Part shown: positions 1 through 8,009 of the stretch, one piece after another
Position numbering within the stretch: the stretch's first letter is position 1
How the letters are laid out: each line of letters opens with the position of its first letter
Assembly: GCA_009928005.1 (NCBI GenBank)
Contig: RFVO01000007.1
Coordinates: 1 to 43,788, forward strand
From: Chitinophagia bacterium
GTDB lineage: Bacteria > Bacteroidota > Bacteroidia > Chitinophagales > Chitinophagaceae
DNA length: 43,788 nt
Reading direction: 5' to 3'
The notes under the pieces: model-generated
The model's input: only the letters and a program-made list of their open reading frames with translations
The model's database searches: none
Told to the model about the DNA's origin: nothing
Program-made: the position numbers and the translations under genes

Positions 1-38
1 CATCGGGGGCCTTTTCCAATAGAACAATACAATTTTGA

Positions 39-989
39 CTATTTCTTAGTCTCAGTATATGAAGCCGCTATTTGCGCTCCGTTATAATAGCTATTTTCTC
101 TTTCAATTTGACCTTGATCATTAAATGTATGTGATAATGTCAAAGCAATTTTAAACTTCTTATTGGTCTTTTTATTTCTTAAACGCATAGACCACCAAGA
201 ATCAACCACAGAGCTTGGACCCTCATGGTCTAACATATCAGGATACCCTATTTCATCAATTCCCTCAATTTCAATATCTTGTAATAAAGCAGAAATTTCT
301 TTTTTATTCTCTTCTACTGAAGTTGATACACCATAAGCATAGTTAATATCAAAACATCTTGCACTAGGTGCAAAATCTGCGTAAATACCATCTACATTAC
401 CTAAAGAAAAATTAGCAATCATTTTTCTTACTTTTACAATATTTGGATGATTCTTATATAAAATACCATTGGTTAATGTTTGTTCAGATTCTGTATTCTT
501 TAACAACATTGCTGTATTCATATAAAAATTCATTCTTTTAATTTTGGTACCCTCTGCATTAAATATAAAACTACAGTCATAAGGTGATTCAATTTTAAAC
601 CCAGATTTTTTATTAATAGCGAAGAACACATTATAGGTGTATACCCAAATACCGTCTTTCTTATACTCTAAAGCATCAGGATAAGAGGCTCCTCTTTTGG
701 TGATAGAGAAATTAGTGTAATTATTAGCATAATTTTGAGCATTGCGAATACAAGTTGCCAAATCTTGCCCTTTATAATCCCAGTTAGTGTTCATGGCATT
801 GAAGGCCTTGAAATCGTCTGTTGTTAAACTAGTCATAGTGACTGCATCGCCCTTCACAAAGGCTTTCATAAAGCTTTCTACCACATCTATAGCAGGATGC
901 TTGTCATAAATAACCCCATTCGCATTTTTTTGCGCATTCACTCCCATTATTATACAAAATAACATGAGTGTAGAAAATAATTTTTTCAT
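39..989 (-). CDS. Secreted protein with two SnoaL/NTF2-like repeats
   Basis: The 316-residue product starts with a signal peptide (about residues 1-19, ending VNAQ), so it is probably periplasmic or secreted. Two halves of similar layout follow. Each opens with a related phrase (NGVIYDKHPAIDVV near residue 24; NGILYKNHPNIVKV near residue 174), then a stretch typical of SnoaL-like/NTF2-like folds (AFVKGDAVTMTSLTTDDF; FSLGNVDGIYADFAPSA). This points to an internal duplication of a cone-shaped ligand-binding or catalytic domain. No substrate can be read from the sequence. It stands alone, with the lipoprotein gene upstream on the same strand separated by a hairpin. The duplication is visible; the fold assignment is inference from pattern. 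Confidence 0.6.
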   Translation of the reverse strand: MKKLFSTLMLFCIIMGVNAQKNANGVIYDKHPAIDVVESFMKAFVKGDAVTMTSLTTDDFKAFNAMNTNWDYKGQDLATCIRNAQNYANNYTNFSITKRGASYPDALEYKKDGIWVYTYNVFFAINKKSGFKIESPYDCSFIFNAEGTKIKRMNFYMNTAMLLKNTESEQTLTNGILYKNHPNIVKVRKMIANFSLGNVDGIYADFAPSARCFDINYAYGVSTSVEENKKEISALLQDIEIEGIDEIGYPDMLDHEGPSSVVDSWWSMRLRNKKTNKKFKIALTLSHTFNDQGQIERENSYYNGAQIAASYTETKK

Positions 990-1075
990 ATGAATTTTAA
1001 TTTTAGTGATTATTAAAGTTAAGTGATTACTTTTAAAAACAAAGTAAAATAATTGTTACTTACTCATAAAAGACA

Positions 1076-1108
1076 AAACCCTTACAAATACGAGATTTAC
1101 AAGGGTTT
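1076..1108 (-). terminator. Hairpin terminator after the small lipoprotein gene
   Basis: AAACCCTT (1076-1083) pairs with AAGGGTTT (1101-1108), with a second inner AAAT/ATTT pairing. On the minus strand the stem is followed by a broken T tract (TGTCTTTT). It lies just after the stop of the minus-strand lipoprotein gene. Confidence 0.5.
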
Positions 1109-1130
1109 ATAAAAATTTAGAATAATAAAA

Positions 1131-1568
1131 TTATTTAGCCGCTATTTTGAATGTTTTGGTAGCTGAGTTGGTGCTTTTTGTTTTTGAAGTAACAACCACT
1201 GTGGCGGTAGATAAAACGCCTGGTGATAAACTACTTATAGAAATTGTATTAGTGGCAGCCGTAGTGCTTGAAATATTTTTATTAAATACAGCAGTGTTAT
1301 CTGCATCCTTAGTCACTTTCACATCAATGGTAACACCATCTTTTGGTAAGGCAGAAGTTACATTAATATTAATGTCTTGCGATCCCCCAACAGCTCCATA
1401 AATTTTTGTATAATCAATTTCAGTATTTGCAGGAATTTCCACTTTAAAGGTAATATCTGCTTCTGCTACCACAACTGGAGGTGTTACAGGAGCAGGCGAA
1501 TCGCCCCCTTTACTACAAGCAAAGAGAACAAATGATGCAGATACAATTAAAATTTTATAATTTCTCAT
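1131..1568 (-). CDS. Small lipoprotein of unknown function
   Basis: The 145-residue product has a lipoprotein signal: a hydrophobic stretch ending in the lipobox LFAC, with Cys18 as the likely lipidated residue. A Gly/Asp/Pro-rich linker (GGDSPAPVTPP) follows. The remainder is rich in Thr, Val and Ser and predicted mainly beta, resembling a single Ig-like or fibronectin-like domain with alternating hydrophobic strands. It probably sits in the outer membrane facing the periplasm or the surface. I do not recognise a named family. The overlapping plus-strand frame is treated as a shadow because the minus frame has the lipobox and normal composition. Confidence 0.6.
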   Translation of the reverse strand: MRNYKILIVSASFVLFACSKGGDSPAPVTPPVVVAEADITFKVEIPANTEIDYTKIYGAVGGSQDININVTSALPKDGVTIDVKVTKDADNTAVFNKNISSTTAATNTISISSLSPGVLSTATVVVTSKTKSTNSATKTFKIAAK

Positions 1569-1655
1569 ATTGAAACAAATTAATAATGATATTATTAAGA
1601 ATAAAGGTAATATTTTACTAAATTAGTACAAAATGAATTCCTTATGAATTTTAAA

Positions 1656-1663
1656 TAGGTTTG
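1656..1663 (+). promoter_or_regulatory. Possible -7 box before the DUF421 gene
   Basis: TAGGTTTG matches the Bacteroidota -7 consensus TAnnTTTG and lies 32 bases before the DUF421 start codon. No good -33 TTG is seen at the usual distance, so only half of the signal is present. Confidence 0.3.
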
Positions 1664-1695
1664 CTTAGCTTTAACTTCAATTCATACATACTGCC

Positions 1696-2247
1696 ATGAT
1701 TATAGTTAATACCCTAAATTTTTCATTGAATAACCCCATTTTAGATATAATTCTTCGCACACTAGCAGTTTATATATTCATGATACTTGCCATTCGACTA
1801 TTTGGGAAAAAAGAACTTGCACAATTATCTGTTATTGACTTGGTTTTCATACTCTTAATAAGCAACTCGGTTCAAAATGCAATGGTAGGCCCAGACACCA
1901 CTCTATCTGGAGGCTTAATTGCGGCAGGTGCACTATTTTTAGCCAATTACACACTTAAACATCTTTTTTATAGAAGTCAAAGCTTTAGCAAAATGGTACA
2001 AGGAGAGTCGCTACTCTTAATTTATGAGGGAGTAGCCAATATGGAAAACTGCAAAAAAGCAGAAATTACCATTGAGGAATTAGAGGCTGCCGTTAGAGAA
2101 CATGGGGCGAGAGATATTCAAAAAGTAGACCTTGCCATTTTAGAAGTAGATGGAAATATTAGTGTCATTAGTAGTGAATTCCAATCAAGATCAAAGGTAT
2201 CCCACCCTAGAAAGCATAAGTTCAAAGGACGACTGAACCAAAACTAG
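1696..2247 (+). CDS. DUF421 (YetF-like) membrane protein
   Basis: This 183-residue protein has two or three N-terminal membrane segments (about residues 10-85), including the family phrase AIRLFGKKELAQLSVIDLVFILLISN, quoted here in part as FGKKELAQLS. A soluble C-terminal domain follows (about 95-165), with ITIEELEAAVREHGARDIQ and a terminal strand VDGNISVI, as in DUF421/YetF proteins. The biochemical role of the family is not established; some Bacillus members act in spore germination or stress. The length is slightly below the usual 200-230 residues, but both domains are present. It is transcribed alone; the next plus-strand gene is 281 bases downstream. Confidence 0.85.
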   Translation: MIIVNTLNFSLNNPILDIILRTLAVYIFMILAIRLFGKKELAQLSVIDLVFILLISNSVQNAMVGPDTTLSGGLIAAGALFLANYTLKHLFYRSQSFSKMVQGESLLLIYEGVANMENCKKAEITIEELEAAVREHGARDIQKVDLAILEVDGNISVISSEFQSRSKVSHPRKHKFKGRLNQN

Positions 2248-2249
2248 GT

Positions 2250-2426
2250 CTATAACTGTTTACGATACCCATTCCCAATGGTATCTTTTACATTACCAGT
2301 TCTTTTGATTGCCTTAAAGAAAACATACATCATTAACCAACTATAAATTAAACGCTGAGGCACTAACGAAATTAATTTAGCTGGATTTTCTTTTTCAAAA
2401 GCAAAAGCAGTAGCCACCAAAAGGCG
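2250..2426 (-). pseudogene. C-terminal remnant of a family 2 glycosyltransferase
   Basis: On the minus strand an open frame without a start codon reads about 58 residues to a stop at 2250-2252. It includes TFRRLLVATAF, then KLISLVPQRLIYSWLMMYV and FFKAIKRTGNVKDTIGN. A membrane segment followed by a basic tail with RTGNVK is how many Bacteroidota membrane glycosyltransferases of family 2 end. The frame is closed by a stop just upstream (near 2427) and no catalytic domain is found, so most of the gene is gone. The family call rests on the tail only. It occupies most of the gap between the DUF421 and symporter genes. Confidence 0.45.
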
Positions 2427-2476
2427 TCTAAATGTTTAAGAACCATAATACAAAAATACTGACTTTATATGATGCA

Positions 2477-2504
2477 TTGTTATAGCAAACTAAGTTGTAA
2501 CTTT
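2477..2504 (+). promoter_or_regulatory. Promoter of the symporter-GNAT-hydrolase operon
   Basis: A TTG (2477-2479) is followed after 18 bases by TAACTTT (2498-2504), close to the Bacteroidota sigma-A consensus TTTG...TAnnTTTG; the final G is A here. The predicted start of transcription would leave a leader of about 20 bases before the ATG at 2529. Confidence 0.4.
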
Positions 2505-2528
2505 AATTATTATCCTATCTAATTTAGT

Positions 2529-3977
2529 ATGACAGCTACCCTGCTTTTATTAATCATAATAGGCTACTTTGTACTTTTAATGCTTATTGCTAGGCTTACC
2601 TCCAGGCATAATAAAGAAAACAGCTTCTTTGATGGCGACAAATCTTCTCCTTGGTTTTTAGTTTCTTTTGGCATGATTGGCTCTGGTATCTCTGCTGTTT
2701 CATTAGTTTCTATACCTGGCAATGTGGGTAATAATAACCTCTATTACTTTCAATTCATACTGGGTACAATTGTTGGCTACTTATTTATTGCTTTTGTATT
2801 AACACCAATTTATTATAAGTTGAAATTAGTTTCTATCTACTCATATTTGAATATACGTTTTGGGATTATTTCTTATAAAACCGGTTCCACATTTTTTTTA
2901 GTATCACAATCCTTTGGCGCTGCACTTCGCTTATTACTTTCAGTAAAAATTTTACAATTTGCTTTTTTTGATGATTTGCAAATACCCTATTATCTAACAA
3001 TCTTAATCTTATTATTATTAATTTGGTTATATACAAATAAATCCGGTATTAAAACAATTGTATGGACCGACGCAGTTCAATCATTTTTTCTAATAAGTGT
3101 TATCATCATTTCAATAATTTCAATAAAAAATTCATTACATTATACCAATAATGAATTACTAAGACAAGTCATACATCACCCTTATGCCAAAATTTTCAAT
3201 TGGGATTGGCATGCGGGTTCAAATTTCTTTAAACAATTTATAGCAGGTTTATTAATTACAGTTGCCTTAGTAGGACTTGACCAAAGCATGATGCAAAAAA
3301 CTTTAACCATTAATAATAGTCAATCAGCAAAAAAAAATGTACTTACTTTCAGCTTTTTTATTGCAGCTGCACAAACTTTGTTTTTAGGTTTAGGTATTTT
3401 ACTTTATTTATTTGCAGCAAAAAATGGTGTTACCCTTCAGCAACAAGATGGTCAGTATTTAAATACGGATGGGCTATATCCATTACTTACCATGAATTAT
3501 TTTGGCAAGATTGGTACAATTGCTTTTTTTGTTGGAGTAGTTGCCTCCACTTTTGCAAGTATCGACTCCTGTATTGCTGCCCTTACCACTTCATTTAGTT
3601 ACGATTTTATGGATATCGATAGCAAGCCTCTTATCCAAAAGAAGAAAATAAAAAATCAAGTTTTACTAGGCGTGAATGTTATTATGTTCTTAATTGTAAT
3701 GGCTTTTTGGAATAGTCAAGGTGCCATTATTAATACCATATTTGTAATTGCTGGGTATACATATGGACCTTTACTAGGATTGTATTTAACAGGCTTGTTT
3801 AGTAAAATTCAACTCCATGAAAAATGGGTACCATTTGCTTGTGTAAGTGCTGCCATTATAACCTACTTACTAAATAACTATTGTATAAAAGCATATAGTT
3901 TTGACTTTGGATTTATGAATATTTTAGTAAACGCTGTATTAACCATTATTTTTTTACTCCTCATTAAGAAAAAATAA
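2529..3977 (+). CDS. Sodium:solute symporter (SSS/SLC5 family)
   Basis: This 482-residue integral membrane protein has about 13 hydrophobic segments and SSS-family phrases: FGMIGSGISAVSLVSIPG in the first core helices, TVALVGLDQSMMQKTL near residue 245, and VVASTFASIDSCIAALTTSF near residue 340, the region that helps bind Na+ and substrate. It would drive uptake of a small solute across the inner membrane. SSS transporters of this type often sit in Bacteroidota amino-sugar and muropeptide clusters, which fits the genes that follow, but the substrate is inferred. The stop is one base before the GNAT start, so the two are almost certainly co-translated. Confidence 0.9.
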   Translation: MTATLLLLIIIGYFVLLMLIARLTSRHNKENSFFDGDKSSPWFLVSFGMIGSGISAVSLVSIPGNVGNNNLYYFQFILGTIVGYLFIAFVLTPIYYKLKLVSIYSYLNIRFGIISYKTGSTFFLVSQSFGAALRLLLSVKILQFAFFDDLQIPYYLTILILLLLIWLYTNKSGIKTIVWTDAVQSFFLISVIIISIISIKNSLHYTNNELLRQVIHHPYAKIFNWDWHAGSNFFKQFIAGLLITVALVGLDQSMMQKTLTINNSQSAKKNVLTFSFFIAAAQTLFLGLGILLYLFAAKNGVTLQQQDGQYLNTDGLYPLLTMNYFGKIGTIAFFVGVVASTFASIDSCIAALTTSFSYDFMDIDSKPLIQKKKIKNQVLLGVNVIMFLIVMAFWNSQGAIINTIFVIAGYTYGPLLGLYLTGLFSKIQLHEKWVPFACVSAAIITYLLNNYCIKAYSFDFGFMNILVNAVLTIIFLLLIKKK

Positions 3978-3978
3978 A

Positions 3979-4455
3979 ATGAACTATAACATTCAATTAA
4001 GTCAAGATAAAAAAGCATTTGCAATGGCTGCTGCATTGATGTCAATTTCAGAGCCTTGGATAACATTGAAAATGGATAAAGATCAATGTATAAAGGCTTT
4101 TGAAGGAGAGTTCAAAGAAGTTTATTTATTGCATGTCGAAGCAGAGTTTGCAGGTTTTATTATACTTCAAACGCAAGGTAGTTTTAAAGGTTATATTCAA
4201 ACAATTTGCATTCACCCCTCCTATAGAGGAAAAGGTTTTGGTACTAAACTATTTGAATTCTGCGAAGCTATTATTTTAAAATACTCACCTAACATTTTTA
4301 TTTGTGTTTCATCCTTTAATAAAGAAGCATTTAAACTTTACAATAAATTAGGTTTCATAAAAGTGGGCGAACTACCCAATTTTGTTAAGCAGGGTTACAC
4401 AGAAATTTTATTAAGAAAAACAATAGGACCCATACTTGGCTATACTTCAAAATAA
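3979..4455 (+). CDS. GNAT-family N-acetyltransferase
   Basis: This 158-residue protein has the acetyl-CoA binding motif A, IHPSYRGKGFGTKLF (RGKGFG at 83-88), and a typical C-terminal AFKLYNKLGF stretch, which together define the GNAT fold. It would transfer an acetyl group to an amine in the cytoplasm. It begins one base after the symporter stop and ends two bases before the serine hydrolase start, so it is the middle gene of a coupled three-gene operon. The acceptor is unknown. Given the neighbours, an amino sugar or a peptide amine released from peptidoglycan is a reasonable guess, but nothing in the protein proves it. Confidence 0.88.
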   Translation: MNYNIQLSQDKKAFAMAAALMSISEPWITLKMDKDQCIKAFEGEFKEVYLLHVEAEFAGFIILQTQGSFKGYIQTICIHPSYRGKGFGTKLFEFCEAIILKYSPNIFICVSSFNKEAFKLYNKLGFIKVGELPNFVKQGYTEILLRKTIGPILGYTSK

Positions 4456-4457
4456 AT

Positions 4458-5696
4458 ATGAAAAAAGCATACATCTCACTTATCTTTCTTGCCTCATTTT
4501 TAATAGGCATAAATTCAATTCAAGCACAAAAAGAACTTCTCATTCAAAAAGTAGATAGTGTTTTTGTAAGCCAGATTAAAAATTTAAAAATTCCAGGAGG
4601 CATTGTACAAATTAAAAAAAGTGGCAAAATAATATACTCAAATGCATATGGTGTAGCTCAAAAATATAATGACCAACATGAACTCATTCAAAATCCAACA
4701 AAATTAAGTACTGACTATTTATATGACATTGCTTCTCTCACCAAGGTAGTGGGTACTACTACTTCCATAATGTATTTAGTAGATAAAGGTTTACTGAATA
4801 TAAACGATCCGGTAAGCAAATATATTCCAGCTTTTAATCAGCCTCATAAAGACTCTATAACTATTCGTAATTTACTTACACATACTGCTGGCATTTTAGA
4901 ATGGTACCCATTGTATTATAGATCCTCCAATAAACAAAATACATTTTCTTTAATAGCAGAACTCCCTTTAGCATTTCCAGTAGGTAAACAAAGGAAATAT
5001 AGCGACTTAGGATTTACTATTCTTGGACAAATTATTGAAAATATATCTGGCCTACCCTTAGATATATTTATGGAAAAAAATATATTTATTCCATTGGGTA
5101 TGTACCGGACAATGTATAACCCCCTTCAAAAAAATAAAAATTTAAAAATTGCTCCTACATCTATTGGAAATCCTTATGAAAAAAGAATGGTCTATGATTC
5201 TAGCTTGGGTTTTATATTTAAAGAAATTAAGCCTAGTCAATGGGATAAATGGCGTCACTATACTTTAGTAGGTGAAGTGAATGATGGCAATGCTTGGTAT
5301 GCAAATGGAGGTGTGAGTGGAGCTGCTGGTATTTTTTCAGATATACACGATCTACAAATCCTAGTAGATATGTTATTGCAAAAGGGTAAAGTGAATAATG
5401 AAAACTTTATCTCTGAAAAAACTATATCTACATTTCTTACTAAAGATAGTTTTAACAACGGTCTAGGCTGGATGATGGATCCTATCAATTCTTTTATGAA
5501 AAATGCTCCTGAAGGAAGTTTTGGCCATACAGGTTTTACTGGCACAAGTATTTCTGTAATACCAAGCCAGGAACTTTCTATAATAATCTTGATTAATAGA
5601 CAGCAAATGGGTCTTTTACCGAGTAATGAATACTATAATGTCAATCCAATTAGGCTAGAAATATTCAAAATTGTACAAGAATCCCTCGCCCAATAA
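4458..5696 (+). CDS. Serine hydrolase of the beta-lactamase (class C) fold
   Basis: The 412-residue product has a signal peptide (about 1-24, ending IQAQ) and the serine-hydrolase signatures: SxxK as SLTK (Ser93, Lys96), the YxN position as YSD (Tyr181), and HTG (357-359) in place of KTG. The stretch GEVNDGNAWYANGGVSGAAG (273-292) resembles the beta-lactamase-like modules fused to NagZ-type glycosidases in Bacteroidota. It is probably a periplasmic esterase, D-Ala-D-Ala-type peptidase or related hydrolase rather than a resistance enzyme. It is the third gene of the symporter-GNAT-hydrolase operon, with a gap of two bases, which suggests preprocessing of the solute that is imported. Confidence 0.85.
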   Translation: MKKAYISLIFLASFLIGINSIQAQKELLIQKVDSVFVSQIKNLKIPGGIVQIKKSGKIIYSNAYGVAQKYNDQHELIQNPTKLSTDYLYDIASLTKVVGTTTSIMYLVDKGLLNINDPVSKYIPAFNQPHKDSITIRNLLTHTAGILEWYPLYYRSSNKQNTFSLIAELPLAFPVGKQRKYSDLGFTILGQIIENISGLPLDIFMEKNIFIPLGMYRTMYNPLQKNKNLKIAPTSIGNPYEKRMVYDSSLGFIFKEIKPSQWDKWRHYTLVGEVNDGNAWYANGGVSGAAGIFSDIHDLQILVDMLLQKGKVNNENFISEKTISTFLTKDSFNNGLGWMMDPINSFMKNAPEGSFGHTGFTGTSISVIPSQELSIIILINRQQMGLLPSNEYYNVNPIRLEIFKIVQESLAQ

Positions 5697-5801
5697 ACCT
5701 TTATATATAATCAGTTACCAATAATCCATCTTTATTTTGTCATAAGCGAAAAAAGTAGGAAATTAACTGCCACAAACGATTCATTCACAACGCTTAAATA
5801 C

Positions 5802-7928
5802 ATGAAAAAAACAAACCGTTTTCCCCTTAAAAACATCACATTATTTTGCTTATTGTTAATAACAATTGCTTCTTGTAGTAGTAAAAGAAGTAGCAAGCCC
5901 ACAATTTTGGTTTTCTCTAAAACAGGAGGTTATTACCATGAGTCTATACCTATAGGCGTAAAAGCTATTCAAGACCTTGGTGAAAAAAATGGTTTTAATG
6001 TTGACACAACTACCAATGCAAATAAGTTTGCAGAAGATAGTTTAAAAAAATATGCTGCCTTAGTTTTCTTAAGCAGCACAGGTGAATTATTAACTGGCAA
6101 CCAAGAAATTGCACTTGAAAGGTACATGCAAGCTGGAGGAGGTTTTGTGGGAATTCACGCTGCAGCCGATGCTGAATATGACTGGAACTGGTATGTGAAA
6201 ATGATTGGTGCTTCTTTCAAAAGTCATCCTGCACAACAAGATGCTACCTTAATTGTTAACGATAAAAATCATCCTTCAACCGATAGCCTACCTTCCACTT
6301 GGACTAGAAAAGACGAGTGGTATAATTTTAAAAATTTAAACCCGGATGTTAAAGTTCTTATAAGTATTGATGAAAAATCATACCAAGGTGGAGAGAATGG
6401 CGATAAGCACCCAATGGCTTGGTACCATAATTTTGATGGTGGTAGAGTATTTTATACTGAGTTAGGTCATACCAATGAATCTTATTCAGACCCTATGTAT
6501 TTAAAACATATTTTAGGCGGTATTCAATATGCTATAGGAAATAATACATCTGACTATAGTAAGGCGCACAGTGTATTTGCACCTGATGAATCTCATTTCA
6601 CTAAAACCGATTTAGTTACAGGCACTTTCTTTGAACCCACTGAACTTTCAGTACTTCCTAATTTAGATGTACTAGTGGTTCAGCGTCGTGGAGAAATATA
6701 TTTATATAATAATAGTTCTAAAAAAATTAAACAAGCTGGATTTTTAAATGTGTATTGGAAAACGAATGCACCAGGTGTGAATTCTGAAGAAGGTTTATTA
6801 GGTGTAAAAGCCGATCCCGATTTTGCAAAAAATCATTTTGTATACATGTACTATTCTGCGCCAGATTCTCCTGTAAATAGACTATCTCGTTTTACTTTAG
6901 AAAATGATACAATTTTAAATAGTTCTGAAAAAGTAATCTTACAATTTTATGAGCAACGAGATATTTGTTGCCATACGGGTGGTTCTATTGCATTTGGTCC
7001 GGATAAATCATTATTTGTTTCTACAGGCGACAACACCACTCCTTTTGATGAGCCAAAACAAAAATATGTAAGTCATGGCTATGCACCTTTAGATGATCGT
7101 CCAGGTCATCTTCAATATGATGAGCGTCGTGGGGCAGGTAATACTAATGACTTAAGAGGAAAAATTTTACGCATCAAAATAAAAGCAGATGGTACTTATG
7201 AAATACCAGATGGAAATTTATTCCCAAAAGGCACCGATAAAACAAGACCAGAAATTTATGTAATGGGAGATCGTAATCCTTATCGTATTTCTGTAGATCC
7301 CAAAAATGGTTATTTGTATTGGGGTGAAGTAGGTCCAGATGCGAATGTGGATAGTTTAGAAACAAGAGGTCCTCGTGGATATGATGAAGTAAACCAAGCG
7401 CGTAAGGCTGGTTTCTTTGGATGGCCTTTCTTTATAGGTAATAATTATCCTTACCATATTTATGATTATGCAACAGGTAAATCGGGTGAAGCATTTGATC
7501 CTGCAAAACCTATTAATAATTCAAGAAACAATACTGGTTTAACTGAACTTCCTCCAGCACAACCTGCCTTTATATGGTATCCGTATGGTGTTTCAACCAT
7601 GGACTTCCCTTCTTTAGGCGCAGGTGGACGCACTGCTATGGCAGGTCCAGTTTATTATAGCGACTTATATCCAAAAGAAACGAGATATCCTTCTTATTAT
7701 GATGGTAAGTTCTTTTTCAATGAATGGATGCGTGGTTATATTAAAGCAGTGACCATGAAGTCTAATGGAGACTATGATAGAATGGAACCTTTTATGCCGA
7801 ATACTAAATTTCATTCTGCTATTGATATTGAAGTAGGTCCTGATGGTCGTTTCTATGTATTAGAATATGGAACTGGATGGTTTAGCAAAAATGCAGATGC
7901 AGGCTTATCAAGAATAGATTATAAATGA
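5802..7928 (+). CDS. ThuA domain fused to a sugar/sorbosone dehydrogenase (lipoprotein)
   Basis: The 708-residue lipoprotein has the lipobox IASC near residue 25. Residues about 33-245 form a ThuA-like (trehalose-utilisation, glutamine-amidotransferase-like fold) domain: ILVFSKTGGYYHESIP, GGGFVGIHAAADAEYDW, and a late GGRVFYTELGHTNES. Residues about 265-705 form a soluble glucose/sorbosone dehydrogenase beta-propeller: NSEEGLLGVKADPDF, GDRNPYRISVDP, DIEVGPDGRFYVLEYGTG. Propellers of this class often bind PQQ and oxidise sugars in the periplasm. Many Bacteroidota homologues add PKD, CBM or cytochrome c domains; this one ends after the propeller. Its substrate is unknown. It is on the same strand as the flanking genes but separated by about 100 bases on each side. 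Confidence 0.88.
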   Translation: MKKTNRFPLKNITLFCLLLITIASCSSKRSSKPTILVFSKTGGYYHESIPIGVKAIQDLGEKNGFNVDTTTNANKFAEDSLKKYAALVFLSSTGELLTGNQEIALERYMQAGGGFVGIHAAADAEYDWNWYVKMIGASFKSHPAQQDATLIVNDKNHPSTDSLPSTWTRKDEWYNFKNLNPDVKVLISIDEKSYQGGENGDKHPMAWYHNFDGGRVFYTELGHTNESYSDPMYLKHILGGIQYAIGNNTSDYSKAHSVFAPDESHFTKTDLVTGTFFEPTELSVLPNLDVLVVQRRGEIYLYNNSSKKIKQAGFLNVYWKTNAPGVNSEEGLLGVKADPDFAKNHFVYMYYSAPDSPVNRLSRFTLENDTILNSSEKVILQFYEQRDICCHTGGSIAFGPDKSLFVSTGDNTTPFDEPKQKYVSHGYAPLDDRPGHLQYDERRGAGNTNDLRGKILRIKIKADGTYEIPDGNLFPKGTDKTRPEIYVMGDRNPYRISVDPKNGYLYWGEVGPDANVDSLETRGPRGYDEVNQARKAGFFGWPFFIGNNYPYHIYDYATGKSGEAFDPAKPINNSRNNTGLTELPPAQPAFIWYPYGVSTMDFPSLGAGGRTAMAGPVYYSDLYPKETRYPSYYDGKFFFNEWMRGYIKAVTMKSNGDYDRMEPFMPNTKFHSAIDIEVGPDGRFYVLEYGTGWFSKNADAGLSRIDYK

Positions 7929-7936
7929 TCCCATAA

Positions 7937-7980
7937 TTAATGTAAGTCCTATAAAATTTTTTGAATAGGACTTACATTAA
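7937..7980. repeat. Perfect 16-bp inverted repeat (hairpin)
   Basis: TTAATGTAAGTCCTAT (7937-7952) and its exact complement ATAGGACTTACATTAA (7965-7980) flank a 12-base loop. It lies nine bases after the stop of the ThuA/dehydrogenase gene. No T tract follows on either strand, so it is not a standard intrinsic terminator. It may end or stabilise the upstream transcript, or be a protein-binding site. Confidence 0.75.
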
Positions 7981-8009
7981 AATATAGAATTACACTAAAA
8001 TCTTATAAT

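Noticed and set aside
1-38. Left edge of the window
   Set aside because: Only 38 bases precede the first gene's stop codon; they hold no supportable feature.
1147-1401. Plus-strand frame opposite the small lipoprotein gene
   Set aside because: The minus-strand frame has a clear lipoprotein signal and normal composition, so the plus frame is a shadow.
4458-5696. Serine hydrolase as an antibiotic-resistance beta-lactamase
   Set aside because: It has YSD and HTG instead of the class C YxN and KTG, and sits in an uptake operon; an esterase or peptidase role is more likely.
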